64,000 nucleotides of DNA from Zerene cesonia (GCF_012273895.1 NC_052102.1:6780917-6844916); one strand, 5' to 3'; numbered from the stretch's first letter, positions 50,128 through 62,900 are shown. Notes: generated by a model from the letters alone, not told the origin. Numbers and translations are program-made.

Positions 50128-51127
50128 NNNNNNNNNNNNNNNNNNNNNNNNNNNNNNNNNNNNNNNNNNNNNNNNNNNNNNNNNNNNNNNNNNNNNNNNN
50201 NNNNNNNNNNNNNNNNNNNNNNNNNNNNNNNNNNNNNNNNNNNNNNNNNNNNNNNNNNNNNNNNNNNNNNNNNNNNNNNNNNNNNNNNNNNNNNNNNNNN
50301 NNNNNNNNNNNNNNNNNNNNNNNNNNNNNNNNNNNNNNNNNNNNNNNNNNNNNNNNNNNNNNNNNNNNNNNNNNNNNNNNNNNNNNNNNNNNNNNNNNNN
50401 NNNNNNNNNNNNNNNNNNNNNNNNNNNNNNNNNNNNNNNNNNNNNNNNNNNNNNNNNNNNNNNNNNNNNNNNNNNNNNNNNNNNNNNNNNNNNNNNNNNN
50501 NNNNNNNNNNNNNNNNNNNNNNNNNNNNNNNNNNNNNNNNNNNNNNNNNNNNNNNNNNNNNNNNNNNNNNNNNNNNNNNNNNNNNNNNNNNNNNNNNNNN
50601 NNNNNNNNNNNNNNNNNNNNNNNNNNNNNNNNNNNNNNNNNNNNNNNNNNNNNNNNNNNNNNNNNNNNNNNNNNNNNNNNNNNNNNNNNNNNNNNNNNNN
50701 NNNNNNNNNNNNNNNNNNNNNNNNNNNNNNNNNNNNNNNNNNNNNNNNNNNNNNNNNNNNNNNNNNNNNNNNNNNNNNNNNNNNNNNNNNNNNNNNNNNN
50801 NNNNNNNNNNNNNNNNNNNNNNNNNNNNNNNNNNNNNNNNNNNNNNNNNNNNNNNNNNNNNNNNNNNNNNNNNNNNNNNNNNNNNNNNNNNNNNNNNNNN
50901 NNNNNNNNNNNNNNNNNNNNNNNNNNNNNNNNNNNNNNNNNNNNNNNNNNNNNNNNNNNNNNNNNNNNNNNNNNNNNNNNNNNNNNNNNNNNNNNNNNNN
51001 NNNNNNNNNNNNNNNNNNNNNNNNNNNNNNNNNNNNNNNNNNNNNNNNNNNNNNNNNNNNNNNNNNNNNNNNNNNNNNNNNNNNNNNNNNNNNNNNNNNN
51101 NNNNNNNNNNNNNNNNNNNNNNNNNNN
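50128..51127. other. Assembly gap (1000 N)
   Basis: Exactly 1000 unknown bases between the inverted Schlaff contig and the centrosomin N-terminal contig. Confidence 0.97.
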
Positions 51128-51226
51128 CTACGTACCAAATTTCATTGCAATCGGTTCAGTAGTTTTTGCGTGAAAGAGTAACAAACACATACACATCCTT
51201 ACAAAATTTTATAATATTAGTAGGAT
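51128..51226 (-). mobile_element. SINE 5' part at contig edge
   Basis: Minus-strand head and core of the same SINE as at 10618, cut by the gap. Its first 77 nt (51128-51204) are the exact reverse complement of 13963-14039, so the two pieces form one complete element within centrosomin intron 3. Confidence 0.8.
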
Positions 51227-51282
51227 TTTATTCGACGAAACTGCGTGAAATGAGCATGCGCATGTGGATGACAAATTAATAC

Positions 51283-52778
51283 CTGGACTGCGGGTGGCGA
51301 ACCATTTCCCAATTTCTCCTCAAGAAAGTATATGCGTAACTTAAGTTGAAAATTCTCTTTTCGCAATCCATTAAGTTGTTCTTCATACTGCTTCATACTT
51401 ATACCACTTGCAGTTGTGACATCTTAAACATAAGACATATGCAATAACTTTGTTAAAAAAATACTTAAGTAATAACAGTTTTTATTTTTTTCTTTTATTA
51501 AATTCCCGCAATACACTAGTATTATGTAAAAGGAACTTACCGTGTCCTTCTTGATTTGGTAAAGTCATTTCTTGAAGTTTTCGCGGGCTGGTACTAGGAA
51601 TAATAAGTCATAATTAGTTTTTAAATAATAATCAATAAGAATAATTTTAATGTAATGTGCCTTTATCTGTATATTAGAGTCTAGACAATATACAATGGTA
51701 AGATTTATAAAAATCAATGAAATAGAAATGAAGGTTAGATCTCGATGTTTTGATTCCATCGAAGTTTTAAAAAATCATAAATCATAAATGTAGTCGATCA
51801 GTAAGGTTGTACATAAGTTTAAAAAAAATATATACGAAGATTTACTGTGTTATTTTTTATCAGTTAATGTCTACGAATGCCCGATGAATTTTAGTTTATA
51901 AAAGTAAGTAAAAGTAGTACTACACAAACCCACATTCTAGGCCTATAAAGGTACATAAGATTCAAATGTTCATCAACCTACAAACGAAGATATAAAATAA
52001 ACTTTTTTTAAATAAACCTCTTTTTGCAACTGTGGTGCAGGACTGAGGAGGAGAAGGGGAATAAAAGAGCTAGAATGTCGCACGCACTCATTTATACAAT
52101 CTATTGCGATAGTCGCGACCGGTCCTGTGTGCTTAGAAATACGAATCCACGATTAACCAAAAATCTAATTGATCTTACTAAAAAAATAAATCACTATTAA
52201 GTAATTGTTGATCAAAGAATAATTTGCCAAAAAAAAAAGCAGAATGATTGCTCCATGAGCATGGTTTTTAATCGTTTAAAAGAAAAGTTTAGAGGTATCT
52301 TTACTTTTTTCTATCGTCTCAAATTTGCAGCATCATGTTTTGAACACACTATTAAATTAGAACAATATCAAGCATATTAAGTATTTTTCCATTTTTATAG
52401 CAGTGGCTTTTATATTTGGTATTTAAAAGACGCTTCCTTTAGAACATGTAGTCACAGTGTACAGCACTTTATTATTTCGTTTGAAAATTTTGGATAGTAT
52501 CATACTGTTAGAACAGCAACGTCGGGTTTTGTTTGAATGTGACTAGTCAAGTTGTTACTTAGTTATTGCTAATTAACATTGTGTGAATTATTAATTTCAC
52601 ATAGTTACTGCTTATGCCGTGGTGGATTTTGTTATTCTCTACATCATTTTAGCTCTTTATGCAAATACATTTAAGTGCTTACTAGTTATTTGTATATTTT
52701 TATGACTTACCTGAACGGTGATGATATATTTGGATTATTCCCATGTTTAGAACTATTCATTCGTGGTAAAGTGGCCAT
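51283..52778 (-). CDS. cnn: Centrosomin, exons 1-3 (N-terminus with CM1 motif)
   Basis: Exons on the minus strand: 52778-52711, 51593-51541, 51422-51283, together 87 residues ending in phase 0. The start MATLPRMNSSKHGNN has a good Kozak context (AACCATGG). Residues 50-84 (MKQYEEQLNGLRKENFQLK, then LRIYFLEEKLG) are the CM1 motif, the gamma-tubulin-complex activator conserved from Cnn to CDK5RAP2 and pericentrin-type proteins. Alone this is a fragment. The continuing coiled coil is on the plus strand from 14621, also phase 0. After correction the intron would be about 736 nt and contain a full SINE. The gene is divergent from mRpS18B. Confidence 0.88.
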
Positions 52779-55034
52779 GGTTTCCTTTTTTCAATCACAT
52801 CACAGAATATTATTTATAAATGAAGTGGTATGTAAAATGCACATATAATCTTGAGTACTAGTGTAGTGGCACTATGAACTTTGTCAATTACTGATAAACA
52901 GAATATGGTTCACACTATCACTATGTAAAGACTAAAAACATTAAGTTTGACTGAAGGTCACTAATGAATATAATCCCTGTATTATTTTTACACTTGTTTT
53001 GATTCTCAAAGAGATGAAAATGTATTTAGGGCAGGAAAGGCCCGATGGCAGAGAATCGGGACTATTCGACCCCCACCGCAAGCTGTTGAAACACAATGCT
53101 ACATATGATTTTAATGCGACGAAAAGAGATGGATACAGGAGGGGCGTAGACGGATGCTGTTCTTTACAATATATAGGACAAAAATAGACACGATGCGTCG
53201 CACGTCATGTAGTAATGCTCTCAATAATAAAATGACAATCAAAAAAGTTGTAGGTAGTAGGTACCTTTAATAATGAATAACTACCTGACAGATAGCTATT
53301 TACAATAACTCGCTAAAATTAAAAACCAAGTATGATATATATAATATGATGTATATAACATAATCGTTACAGTTTATATAGATTAAATTATGTCCATAAT
53401 ATAACAAATAAGTTATTCTAGAAAACAAATAAATTGATACTTTTTCGTTTTATTATTGTATTTTATCTATGGACCCGATATACTATAAAAATTGTATTCT
53501 ATTTTTTATATTTATTCATGCAAACTAAACATGTAATGCTTTCGGGTAAAACATGTAAATTACTTGTTACTATATTAATAAATAAATAAATAAAATGTTG
53601 TACTTGTGAGTATTCCAACTACTTAAAGCCACTGTTATGCGCTCGACAAAGACTACATTCCAAGTCAAATTCTGAGTTATTCCTCATATTATAATGGCCA
53701 TTATCTTCTTAAAAAAAAAGTAAAGTCAACGCTTTACAACGTAATAGTATTATTGTACTTGGGTGTGGGGTGTGGGGTGTGATGCCGGTGAGCCTGTGTT
53801 CATACCGGCATGTTACTCATATCTGTCACCAAAAATTTAACTTTTCAGTTTAAACGCACACAGTTCCCTGTGACTACATGCTTTGTTATGACAAGAAAGA
53901 AGTCGCAGAGGCAGACGCTTACTGCCACTGGTGTTGACGGTTGACCTGAAACCGACTGTTTTTCTCATAATCAGTCATGAGATGAAACATTAAATTATTA
54001 TATCTTTACTTATATCTGATTTTGAACTTAATTTAATCGAAATCCTTCAGATATATATGTCCAAAGTTTACGCGAACGAAATAGCGGGCACCAGCTAGTT
54101 ATTAAATATTTTTTTAATTACGAATCGTCAACTTCACCAAAGGCCTAAATGTTAGGATAAAATATATATACTATGACTTACAGTATGCCTTAAACAGACT
54201 ATTTGGCTTTAGCTAAGTTTTACATTTATGTAAGCACCTAAACATAAATAATGTAGGTGTAACATCGGCCTAGAACGTGGTGCATCCCTTACTGATTATG
54301 AAAATGCCAAAAAAATGTTATCCACTGCACTAAAAAAAGAAAGATGTTTCAAGATATAATATGCTAATTTGTCAGTGTTGAAAACACAATGGTACAAATT
54401 TTATAAGATTAAAAAAATCACAACGATGCCCCAAAATATTTATTATAACGACTAAAAATCACGCTAATGTACGGAAAATAACGCTGATTTTTGCCTATGT
54501 TACGATAATATAAAAATGGTTACTAATTGATTTATGTATCTCATTAGTATTTTGATAATGTAAACTTAAGAGTATACATATTTTACTGCTTGATTATATA
54601 TAGAAATTACTATCTCTATATATATGGCTAGACTGATTCTCATAGAATCTTGTGTGCATATCGGGTAGGTCTAAGAATCAGCCAGAAACTATTTTTGATG
54701 CCCGTAAATAATACGAGAAAGGCAGAACAGCATTTGTACGGGACAACTATGATAATAATAAAAAACTTACATGAAAAAAACTTTATCAACTATCATGGTT
54801 TACGAATTAAAGCTCAGTGAATGAAGGTTGGATGTACATACAGACAGACAGACAGATTATTGGCACTCAATATCAATCATCAATCAATATTCAGTGTACC
54901 AATTTTCAGAAATATTCAAAGGCAAGAGAAGTTTTCTGAAAATTCCCAATAATCATTATGTATATAGACTTTAAAATCAATAAGTCGGAGAATTGAGACC
55001 AGGGGAGTGTGCAGGAATAAATGGATTTTTCAAT

Positions 55035-55285
55035 TTATATGTGCATGTGGATAACATCACCACTGCTCGCAATGGTGAAGGAAAACATTGTGAGGAAACT
55101 GACATGTCCAAGAATGAAAAGTTCCATGACACGTGATAGATGTCACATAATTAACCACACTGGCAAAATGTGGATTGGCATATAAGTGCATACTTATAGA
55201 TGCCAACCTGCACTTGGCCACCGGGTGGAATATGCCCTAACCCACATAGAAAGATTTTGCCCCAACAGTGGAAACATACGTAATG
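55035..55285 (+). repeat. Common lepidopteran interspersed repeat
   Basis: Motif order 'aacatcaccactgctcgcaa', 'ggtgaaggaaaacattgtga', 'ctgcacttggccaccgggtg', 'atatgccctaacccacatag'. From memory this is a widespread moth/butterfly repeat. A weaker copy is at 27500-27720. Confidence 0.6.
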
Positions 55286-56009
55286 ATGAAATTAACTTAC
55301 TGACAAATCATAATTTAGAATTTTTTTGGCAATTCTTGTTTCATGAGTTAAGTACTTAATATGTATGGAAAAAAATATATATGGATACCTATTATTTGCA
55401 GAGAACTAAAGTGATTTTTTTATAAATAAATACTATGTTATCAATTGCGCTAGGCTATTATATTTGGGGACAATAATAGGAGATGTTCAAGTTGTTTACA
55501 AATCATATATTTTAGAGCACAGTTTTCTTGAATTTCCTCAAAATTTTCAAAACTTTCACTTATCTATCTTTTTTACATATAAAATAGGTTAACTTACATA
55601 TGAAGGTTAATTTCGCCTATATCAGCCATGGCGAATTACCTGCAAACATGTTTTGATTGTAATATGTACTCATTAAATTAAAATACTTATATTTAAAGAG
55701 AATTATCTTTTTTACTTTAGCAATCGAAAATATGCAATTGAGTACCTACAGAAAAATTTAAATTTTCATTTTGTTTAAATATTGTAGATGATCGAGAATT
55801 ATATTTACCCAAAACTATACCAACAAATAAAATGGGAGCATTTGTTTGTAATATAAAATAAATTCATATGGATGTATCCACAGTACATGTTGTATAAAAA
55901 AAATGTAATTTTAGTCTGTCTGTCAGTTTGATTGTTCCGACTAATCTCTGGAACAGCTGTTATGACAGGTCTTTCACTAGAAGATAGCTAATGTAATAAA
56001 AAAGAATTA

Positions 56010-56215
56010 GGCTACTTTTTATTCCAATATACCCACGGGAACCTAGGGCAAGGCAAGGCAATATCATTCACGCAGGTGAAACCGCGGGACGTAATTAGGA
56101 AACATATAATAGTATAATTCAATCCTACTATTATTACAAACGTGAAAACTTGTAATGAACGTACATGGATGTATGTTTGATACTCTTTCACGCAAAAGTA
56201 GTCGATAGGGTAAGT
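56010..56215 (+). repeat. Two tandem SINE remnants
   Basis: A tail ('caggtgaaaccgcgggacgt', to about 56098) is followed by a fresh head ('caatcctactattattacaa') and core ('actctttcacgcaaaagtag'). Confidence 0.5.
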
Positions 56216-57011
56216 ATTTAATTTAGACAAAATATATTAAGTTTTACAGAACACAAAGGTAAAGAGTAGCTTTATCTGGATAAATTATAGATCATAATAA
56301 TTAAACTAGTGTATTCCTTAAATTTTTTAACCATATAACAAAAGAAGGAATACATACATTTAATACCTTAAAGTTTAGATGCAATTGGAAGTTGTTGTTT
56401 ATTGTATTAGCAAAATAACTGATAAGTAAACAGTAACACAATACAGAAACGGGCGAAATATCTCTGTATAAGAAACGAATGTTTTTAAAATAACGCTTTA
56501 CCAGTACTCGTTACTCTGTCATTTAACGTCACAGAGTACGCAATGTACTAGTTACTACATTACATAACACAGATAACTATTTACTAGTGATCACAGATTC
56601 GGTGCTTGTTATTTCCTAGTGATAAAGCGCTTGTTATTATAATTACACTGCACCGATTTTTGTTTCTAAATTCAGAAATGACTTAAGAAATTGTTCTTAT
56701 CACACAAGGACATTTTGAGTAATTTAGAACCACCGGACTCAAAAATTATCTACGAATGGATTAGAGATCATTTTATTAGTAAATCTTGTGACACCTTTTA
56801 TTTAAAATTATAATACTATCATACAACAAAGTAGATGCAAAATTTAGTATCATAACTTCTAAATTTAAGATGCTTGGTGATGATTTGCTGAACGCAATAA
56901 GGTGGCAAAGCAGATAAGAAATAAAAAGAAGAAAAAGATTATTTTAATTTTTGGGCATAATTGAATCTCGGGTCACGGTGAGACCCAGAGTTATCATATA
57001 CTAGTATCTGG

Positions 57012-57062
57012 GGGATCGATAGCGCAGTATGGTAATGGCATTGGCCAAAAGGTTCAAAATTA
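57012..57062 (+). other. tRNA-like A/B-box pair (possible SINE head)
   Basis: TAGCGCAGTATGG (57020-57032) fits an RNA polymerase III A box and GGTTCAAAAT (57051-57060) a B box. The spacing (31 nt start to start) is shorter than in a real tRNA, and no acceptor stem pairs, so a tRNA-derived SINE head or chance is more likely than a tRNA gene. Confidence 0.3.
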
Positions 57063-57767
57063 AATGTAAATTTAATTAAAGTAGCTTTGGAATTATAATT
57101 ACTCACTCACTCGTTCACACACACCACACCAATCATCAAAAGTCTGAACACTCCAGCAGTTATAATAGGTCGGGGCAAAAGTATTTTTGTATTTTGAATG
57201 TATTATTAATATCAAACCTCTTTGGCTGTACAGAATATAAGGGCTGGTTTTACATTTACAAAAATAAATTATATCCCATAAAAGACATTACTTATAAAAA
57301 AAAACAAGTCTCGCAACACACTGTGTTTTTTAAAACACACACACATTTTTTTTTTTTAAATTACGAGATACATGTAATATCAAGTCTATAATTAATTTAT
57401 TTAGTACCTATATAGGGACTTTCTGTATAATGTTGTTCGTAATTAGCCAACCTAAAAACATCCTATAGGAACCATAACAATATCTATTAAAAATCTTTAT
57501 AACTTGAATAATTTTGTAACGATTTTGGTATTGTTTAATTTTAGCCGGCTCTATAATGTGTAAATAGGATAAAATATTGTAAATGAGATAACGACTGAAG
57601 GGCTTTGTATCCATGGTCATGAAATAAATGAGAAAAAAATAATAATAACAATTAACATTCAGATTTGACATTTGATATAACCTAAAATTGGTTAATCTTT
57701 CAAAATATTTTATTTTTAGAAAAGGCCTGTAATATTGTAGGTTCAGATTTATAATTTATATTGAGTA

Positions 57768-59175
57768 ATGTCTATTACAAGAAATATAAGGTCAATGATT
57801 AATAGGATAGTTATATCAGACACTAGAATAGGAGTTCGATTTTACTCCGAAGAAAGCAACGACAATGCTGAAGATGAAAAGAAAGAGATCGATCCAAGTA
57901 AAGATAGAACTAAAATAATTCCCGTTGAAACAAGTATACGATATATTCAAAGCAAAGCCTACAATCAAACTTATGGCGATAAGCCTGTTTGGCATTTATA
58001 TCGTCGTAACCACAAAGGCGGTTTTGCTCCGAAGAAGACAAGACAAATGTGTATTCGAAATGGAATAATAGCAACAGGGAATCCTTGCCCAATTTGCAGA
58101 GATGAATATTTGGTATTAGATCCTAGGAATACGAAATTACTAGAACAATTCATATCGGAGTACACTGGGCAGGTAAATTTATTATTGACTATAATTTATT
58201 CAAAACCATTATACACTCTATAAATACTAGAATTTAAATAATCATGAATAATCTGTGAATTCATTATCATTATTTATAATGCTCTAGCAGCACGCCCCGA
58301 CTCTGCCTGGATTGTCATTTATCACAATCGGAATAATTTAAATTATCCTATCCAGAACTTTGATCAAACTACACATGGTGTGCAAATTTTATTTAATTTT
58401 TTTTGCGTTAATGGTTGAGAAGTATAGTATGGAAGTCTATCACAGACATATAATGTGACACAACTTGTACAGATGAAACTCAATTATCCAGTCTTTATGT
58501 GTCATATGTGTGAGCTTTTGGTTTTTCATTATCCAGATGCCAAACATCATCAATTAAGTCCAATTAACCAAGTTTCTACTGTACCTTTAAATAAATATAG
58601 TGTGTAGTATATATTTTAACTGATAGTGAGATGTATTTTATCTAACTGAAGAAGATATCTATATATATTTTGCAAATATATTTTTTATTACTACTTATGT
58701 TCTCAATTAAACTTTTTAACTTGGTCTTTTCTACCCATCAATTTTCTACAGTAATATTTTAAAGAGGAAGAATGTGTATTTTTGTTTGTTTGTTTGTTTG
58801 TTTTTGTAAAGGATAAACTCAAAAACGACAGGACCATTTTTTTTAATTCTTTCACAATTATACTGAGTGACATAGATTATATATGTAACACAGGCAAAGC
58901 TGGGGTAAATAGCTAGTATATTATAAAGCTTACCTTTAGCCCCTTTTGCCTTGAAGATAATAAGTGAAAAGGCAACCTATAAAACTATACTGCATTTTTT
59001 TTAGCACATAATAAAATAAGGTTTCTTTTTTTAGATTCTGGATGCTTTTAAAACAGGACTTTGTCAATACAAACATAAGCAGTTGTTAGTTGCTATTGAA
59101 CAAGCTTGGGATCAAGGATACCTTACCTATGATGTACCATTTAGGGAGTATGATTATTCATTATACAATAATTAG
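57768..59175 (+). CDS. mRpS18B: Mitochondrial ribosomal protein S18B
   Basis: Component of the small subunit of the mitochondrial ribosome. Two exons: 57768-58172 and 59035-59175. The product is 181 residues. The N-terminus (MSITRNIRSMINRIVISDTR) is basic and fits a mitochondrial targeting peptide; an acidic linker follows. The conserved core PVWHLYRRNHKGGFAPKKTR, CIRNGIIATGNPCPICRDEY and LEQFISEYTGQ is diagnostic of S18B rather than S18A or S18C. CPIC retains the cysteine pair. The intron carries a pogo-like MITE and a SINE remnant. AATAAA at 59243 is the probable poly(A) signal. Convergent with the SAPCD2 homologue. Confidence 0.93.
58470..58581. mobile_element. Small pogo/Tigger-like MITE
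   Basis: Left end CAGATGAAACTCAATTATCC and right end (reverse complement) CAGTAGAAACTTGGTTAATT are imperfect inverted repeats. TA flanks both sides (58468-58469 and 58582-58583). 112 bp, in the mRpS18B intron. Confidence 0.6.
58750..58918 (+). repeat. SINE-like remnant with (TTTG)n
   Basis: A TTTG run at about 58782, then 'ggataaactcaaaaacgaca' and the tail 'ggcaaagctggggtaaatag' with 'ctagta'. Confidence 0.5.
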
Positions 59176-59975
59176 TGATTCAATAATACTATTACTTTTC
59201 AAAAATCTTTTATTAAAAGATATAATTATAGTGAAAACATTGAATAAATATTAGCGATGGCACAAACTAACTTTTAATTTGGCAACCCTTTACATAACAA
59301 AATATCAACCATATATAACTATAACAATGTTTCAAACATTATGACTTAGTAAATATCATGTATACATAATATTTTTATATTATTATCATTCTAAATCTTA
59401 CTAATAATGTGACTTAACAATATAGAACCTCTCAAGTTAAACTTCAACAAGTCAAACGTCCAAATTTTTAAAAAAGATTTTGTTCTAGGTCCAAAGCCTT
59501 CACTAGTTGTTAAAACTTATCCATCTTGATCAAAATTATCAGTCAGTCCCTGCAAACCTGTGTGGTACATATTTTTTCTATATAACTATGAGGTTCTACT
59601 GTACATTTGTAGGTTTATAATATTTTATTGAAGTGTTTGTATTGAATATAGACCTATTACATTGTCTTTAGGTAAACAAAATATTAGCATGAAGTAACAG
59701 ATAACATTTATACATATGGAAGTAATAAAATATTTTACTGAAAAAACATAACAATAATTCTTCATTTAACTTGAGGGCTGTAGCCTATGTTGTATTAAAC
59801 TTGTCAAATTATAATGTACTCAAATCTTCCTTGAGAACTATGCTATCCAATGGTGAGACAGAATGAAAAAAGTTGCAGTAATTATTGAGTTATTGACAAG
59901 TAGTCCTTATACCAATTATTATTATCTGCTTTGGAAATGGATTAAAATTTAATACTGTGCTATTTATGTTAAGAT
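59176..59975. other. Convergent intergenic region
   Basis: 3' flanks of mRpS18B and the SAPCD2 homologue, containing one MITE remnant (59420-59601). Confidence 0.6.
59420..59601. mobile_element. Degraded pogo-like MITE
   Basis: The right end, reverse complemented, is CAGTAGAACCTCATAGTTAT; the left end TATAGAACCTCTCAAGTTAA has lost the terminal CAG. TA follows the right end. This is the third member of the CAGTRRAAC family in the window. Confidence 0.5.
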
Positions 59976-62900
59976 TTAACTGAAATTATCAATCATTTTT
60001 GTTCTATTTCTTTGAAGTAATAATTCTCTGATGAGGGCAGATTTCTCTCTTTCCAATACCGATATCCTTTTGTTTTTCTTGTTTACCTCCTGTAAGGAAA
60101 GGAAATAGTAATATGTAATAAATTTAATAATTTATGCAGAACAATTTTAAAATTTCATAGATATTAGATAGCCAGAAACATTTTACATCAGTAATCTCGA
60201 AATGTAAGTGTTGTGATGATGCCCCCATGATTTTTCGTACCTTCTAAAATAAGAATTATTATTAACTTATTGATATTAAATAAAATATAATACACATTGA
60301 TATCTATTATCTCTTTTTTTTGCGATGCACCCAAAATAATGAATGTTATATTCTGTGTAGAATTTGGGTAAGTACTTCTGTAAAATAACGAATTTAGCAA
60401 TTACCATATCGCATACAAAATTTTCACTAGTATCACGGTTAATTTCACTTAAAAGGAACCGTTTCATTTAATTATTTCCTCGAAAATTTAATGTATTAAA
60501 AAAAAAACAAAGCTTTTTCACGCAACGTAGCAAGTTGCAACGGATACGGTTATTGTATTTTTAAGGACAGTAATTCGTATGTATGTATTCGTATTAACTA
60601 AAAGAATAGAACTATATATATAATCTGCAACGTAGAAACGACCGGTTACCGATACATTCATTAAAAAAGAAAAACCCTTATAAAGTAAACATATCTGTAT
60701 AGATAATCATTGTAAAAATAAGTTCAGCAATAAAGGCTATTTTATATTATTTATTGTCATTTATATAATTAAATAAATAACTAAAAGAAACAATTATTTT
60801 AGTACAAGCTTTTGTCCGCGGCTTCGCACACGTACGGCGTAGTATAATAGATGTTATTATACATATAAACCTGCCTCTTGAATATCTCTATGTATTTAAA
60901 AAATCCCATCAAAATCCTACGCAAGCATACATAGGGACAGACAGAGAAAGCGACTTTGTTTTATACTATGTAGTGATAATATTGTACCTCAGCGAGCATT
61001 CTATTCTGCGATCTCAACACTGAAGCATTGCTGCCAGTATTCGATGTAGCATTGAATATTGTTGCAGGTAAAGCCAAGTTCATATGCAATGACAGGGGCC
61101 AATGACGCCAACCAGTCGCCGTTGCTAGTGCCCCTAATTGCCGGTTGAGTTCTAAAATTCGAGCCCGTAGTAATTCTAAGCGCTCCTGGTGTGCCTCATT
61201 ATAGGGTTCCTGAAAATATACTTAATTGTTCATAGTTCCTATATTTATCAATTGATACCAACACAATACGGAGGTATATAGAGTTTTGGTTATTTAGATT
61301 AAAACACACACGTACCAACAAAACGTAACGTTTAAAAATAAAAACAAGGTAATATAAAGGTAAAACATAAACATTTTTTGCATTAGTCATTGCTCATTAG
61401 CTAGATAGGAAATCTATACTTATTACTTAATATAAAAATCTGAAGAATTTGTTTGTTTGTTACGACTATTTTAAATCGGACCCCACTGGTCGTGGTCAAA
61501 AATTCTCTCAGTGTTAGATAGTCCATTTATTGAGGAAGGCTATAGGCTATATATGTACCACGGGCGAAGCTGGGGCGGACCGCTAGCGAGCTCCAATCAA
61601 CTTCCTCTAAGGTGGTGTACACTCCTTGGTCTCTAGGTGGGAATAAGGGAGGTTGGTCAAGGTGGGTGGGAAAAGGTGGTTATGGGTGGCTGGTAATTGG
61701 TATATTTTAGAAATGATCTGTAAAATAGTTATTTCACTTATTGTCATCCTGGAATGTTCGAGAGTATTCAAGAATGACAATAAGTGAAATGAATGAATTC
61801 AATAACGACAATAAGTGAAGTGAATTTGCCATGTCGTGCTATAAAAATACATGCATATATATAACAAATACATATGTAATAAAGAACCGTGGTCTGCAGT
61901 AGCGTAACATGATTTTTTTTTTCAGCGATAAATTTGGCCATTTGTCACGTGTTGTCTATCGATACAATTACATTGCCTCATCTAGTCCATTAGTCCGCCG
62001 ATTCTTCTAACCCATTATTAAATACTTAATTTTGAGTTGAAATAATTCAATTAACGTTTTACGTTGAGTCAAATCACCCCCGAGCCACTGAAAATAAGGG
62101 GTTACAATCCTCGATATTTCTCCCTACCATGATTTTTGTACGGCGTTGCGGATAATGTAAATATCGGTTAAAAGCGATCAACAATATGTTAATCGGTTTT
62201 CTGGGATATCTTACAGGCTCTATCCCCTATTAAATTAATTCTCAAATAGAATGCATAAAAATTTACCACATAAGCACCCATCCTCCCAGCGTATCGCATT
62301 TTGTCTTGCACTTCTGCAAGCTGTTTGAGGTACCACTCGCGAGCTTCTTCTACTGCAGTTAAACCTTGTAGCAAGATATCCTTCTCTTGTTCAATTTGTT
62401 TCATCTTCTTTAACAAATTATAGTCGACACCGTTATGCAAGGTGTGTCGACGGGGTTCTCTACGTCTAGATGTGCGACTTAAATAGGATTGTGATCCAGT
62501 TGCGGAACGCCCGTCTCCCAAACCCCGACCTTGTACTTCTATTGATTCAGTTATCTCTTCAATTTCCAATTTACTATTATTACTTTTTTCTGTGTCAGAT
62601 AAAATTCTTATAGTATCTTTGTTATCTATTATCTTTTCAAGTCTGGGTGGTTTCGGAGGACCATATCCTCTATGAATTATTTCGTGGCTGGATAAAAGTG
62701 ATGTTCCTAGGTGTGATTTCTCATGCGAACTTTTATCTTCAGCTAAATGTGGCATACTATGTGTACGGTGTTGCGAACCAGGTTTTTTAATGGCATTCCA
62801 ATGTCTTTCTCGATTCTGTGCATTATTCAAGTCAATTATTATTGGAGCTGAAGGAGGTCGATGATCTTGTGAACTCGTCTGCGAGTGAAAATTAACATCC

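Larger units (their letters stand above)
52779..57767. other. Intergenic, centrosomin to mRpS18B
   Basis: About 5 kb without a supported gene. It holds the centrosomin promoter, a GTGTGGG tandem at about 53762, an (AATA)n run at 53576, a (CAGA)n run at about 54841 and the repeats listed separately. A 62-codon frame at 52999 has no recognisable homology. Confidence 0.55.

Noticed and set aside
47915..51181. Very long open frames spanning the 1000-N gaps and the 152-N gap
   Set aside because: They exist only because N codons are read as open.
14621..52778. Gene fission or two separate centrosomin paralogues
   Set aside because: The two parts are complementary, not overlapping in protein content, join in phase, and their contig ends overlap exactly.
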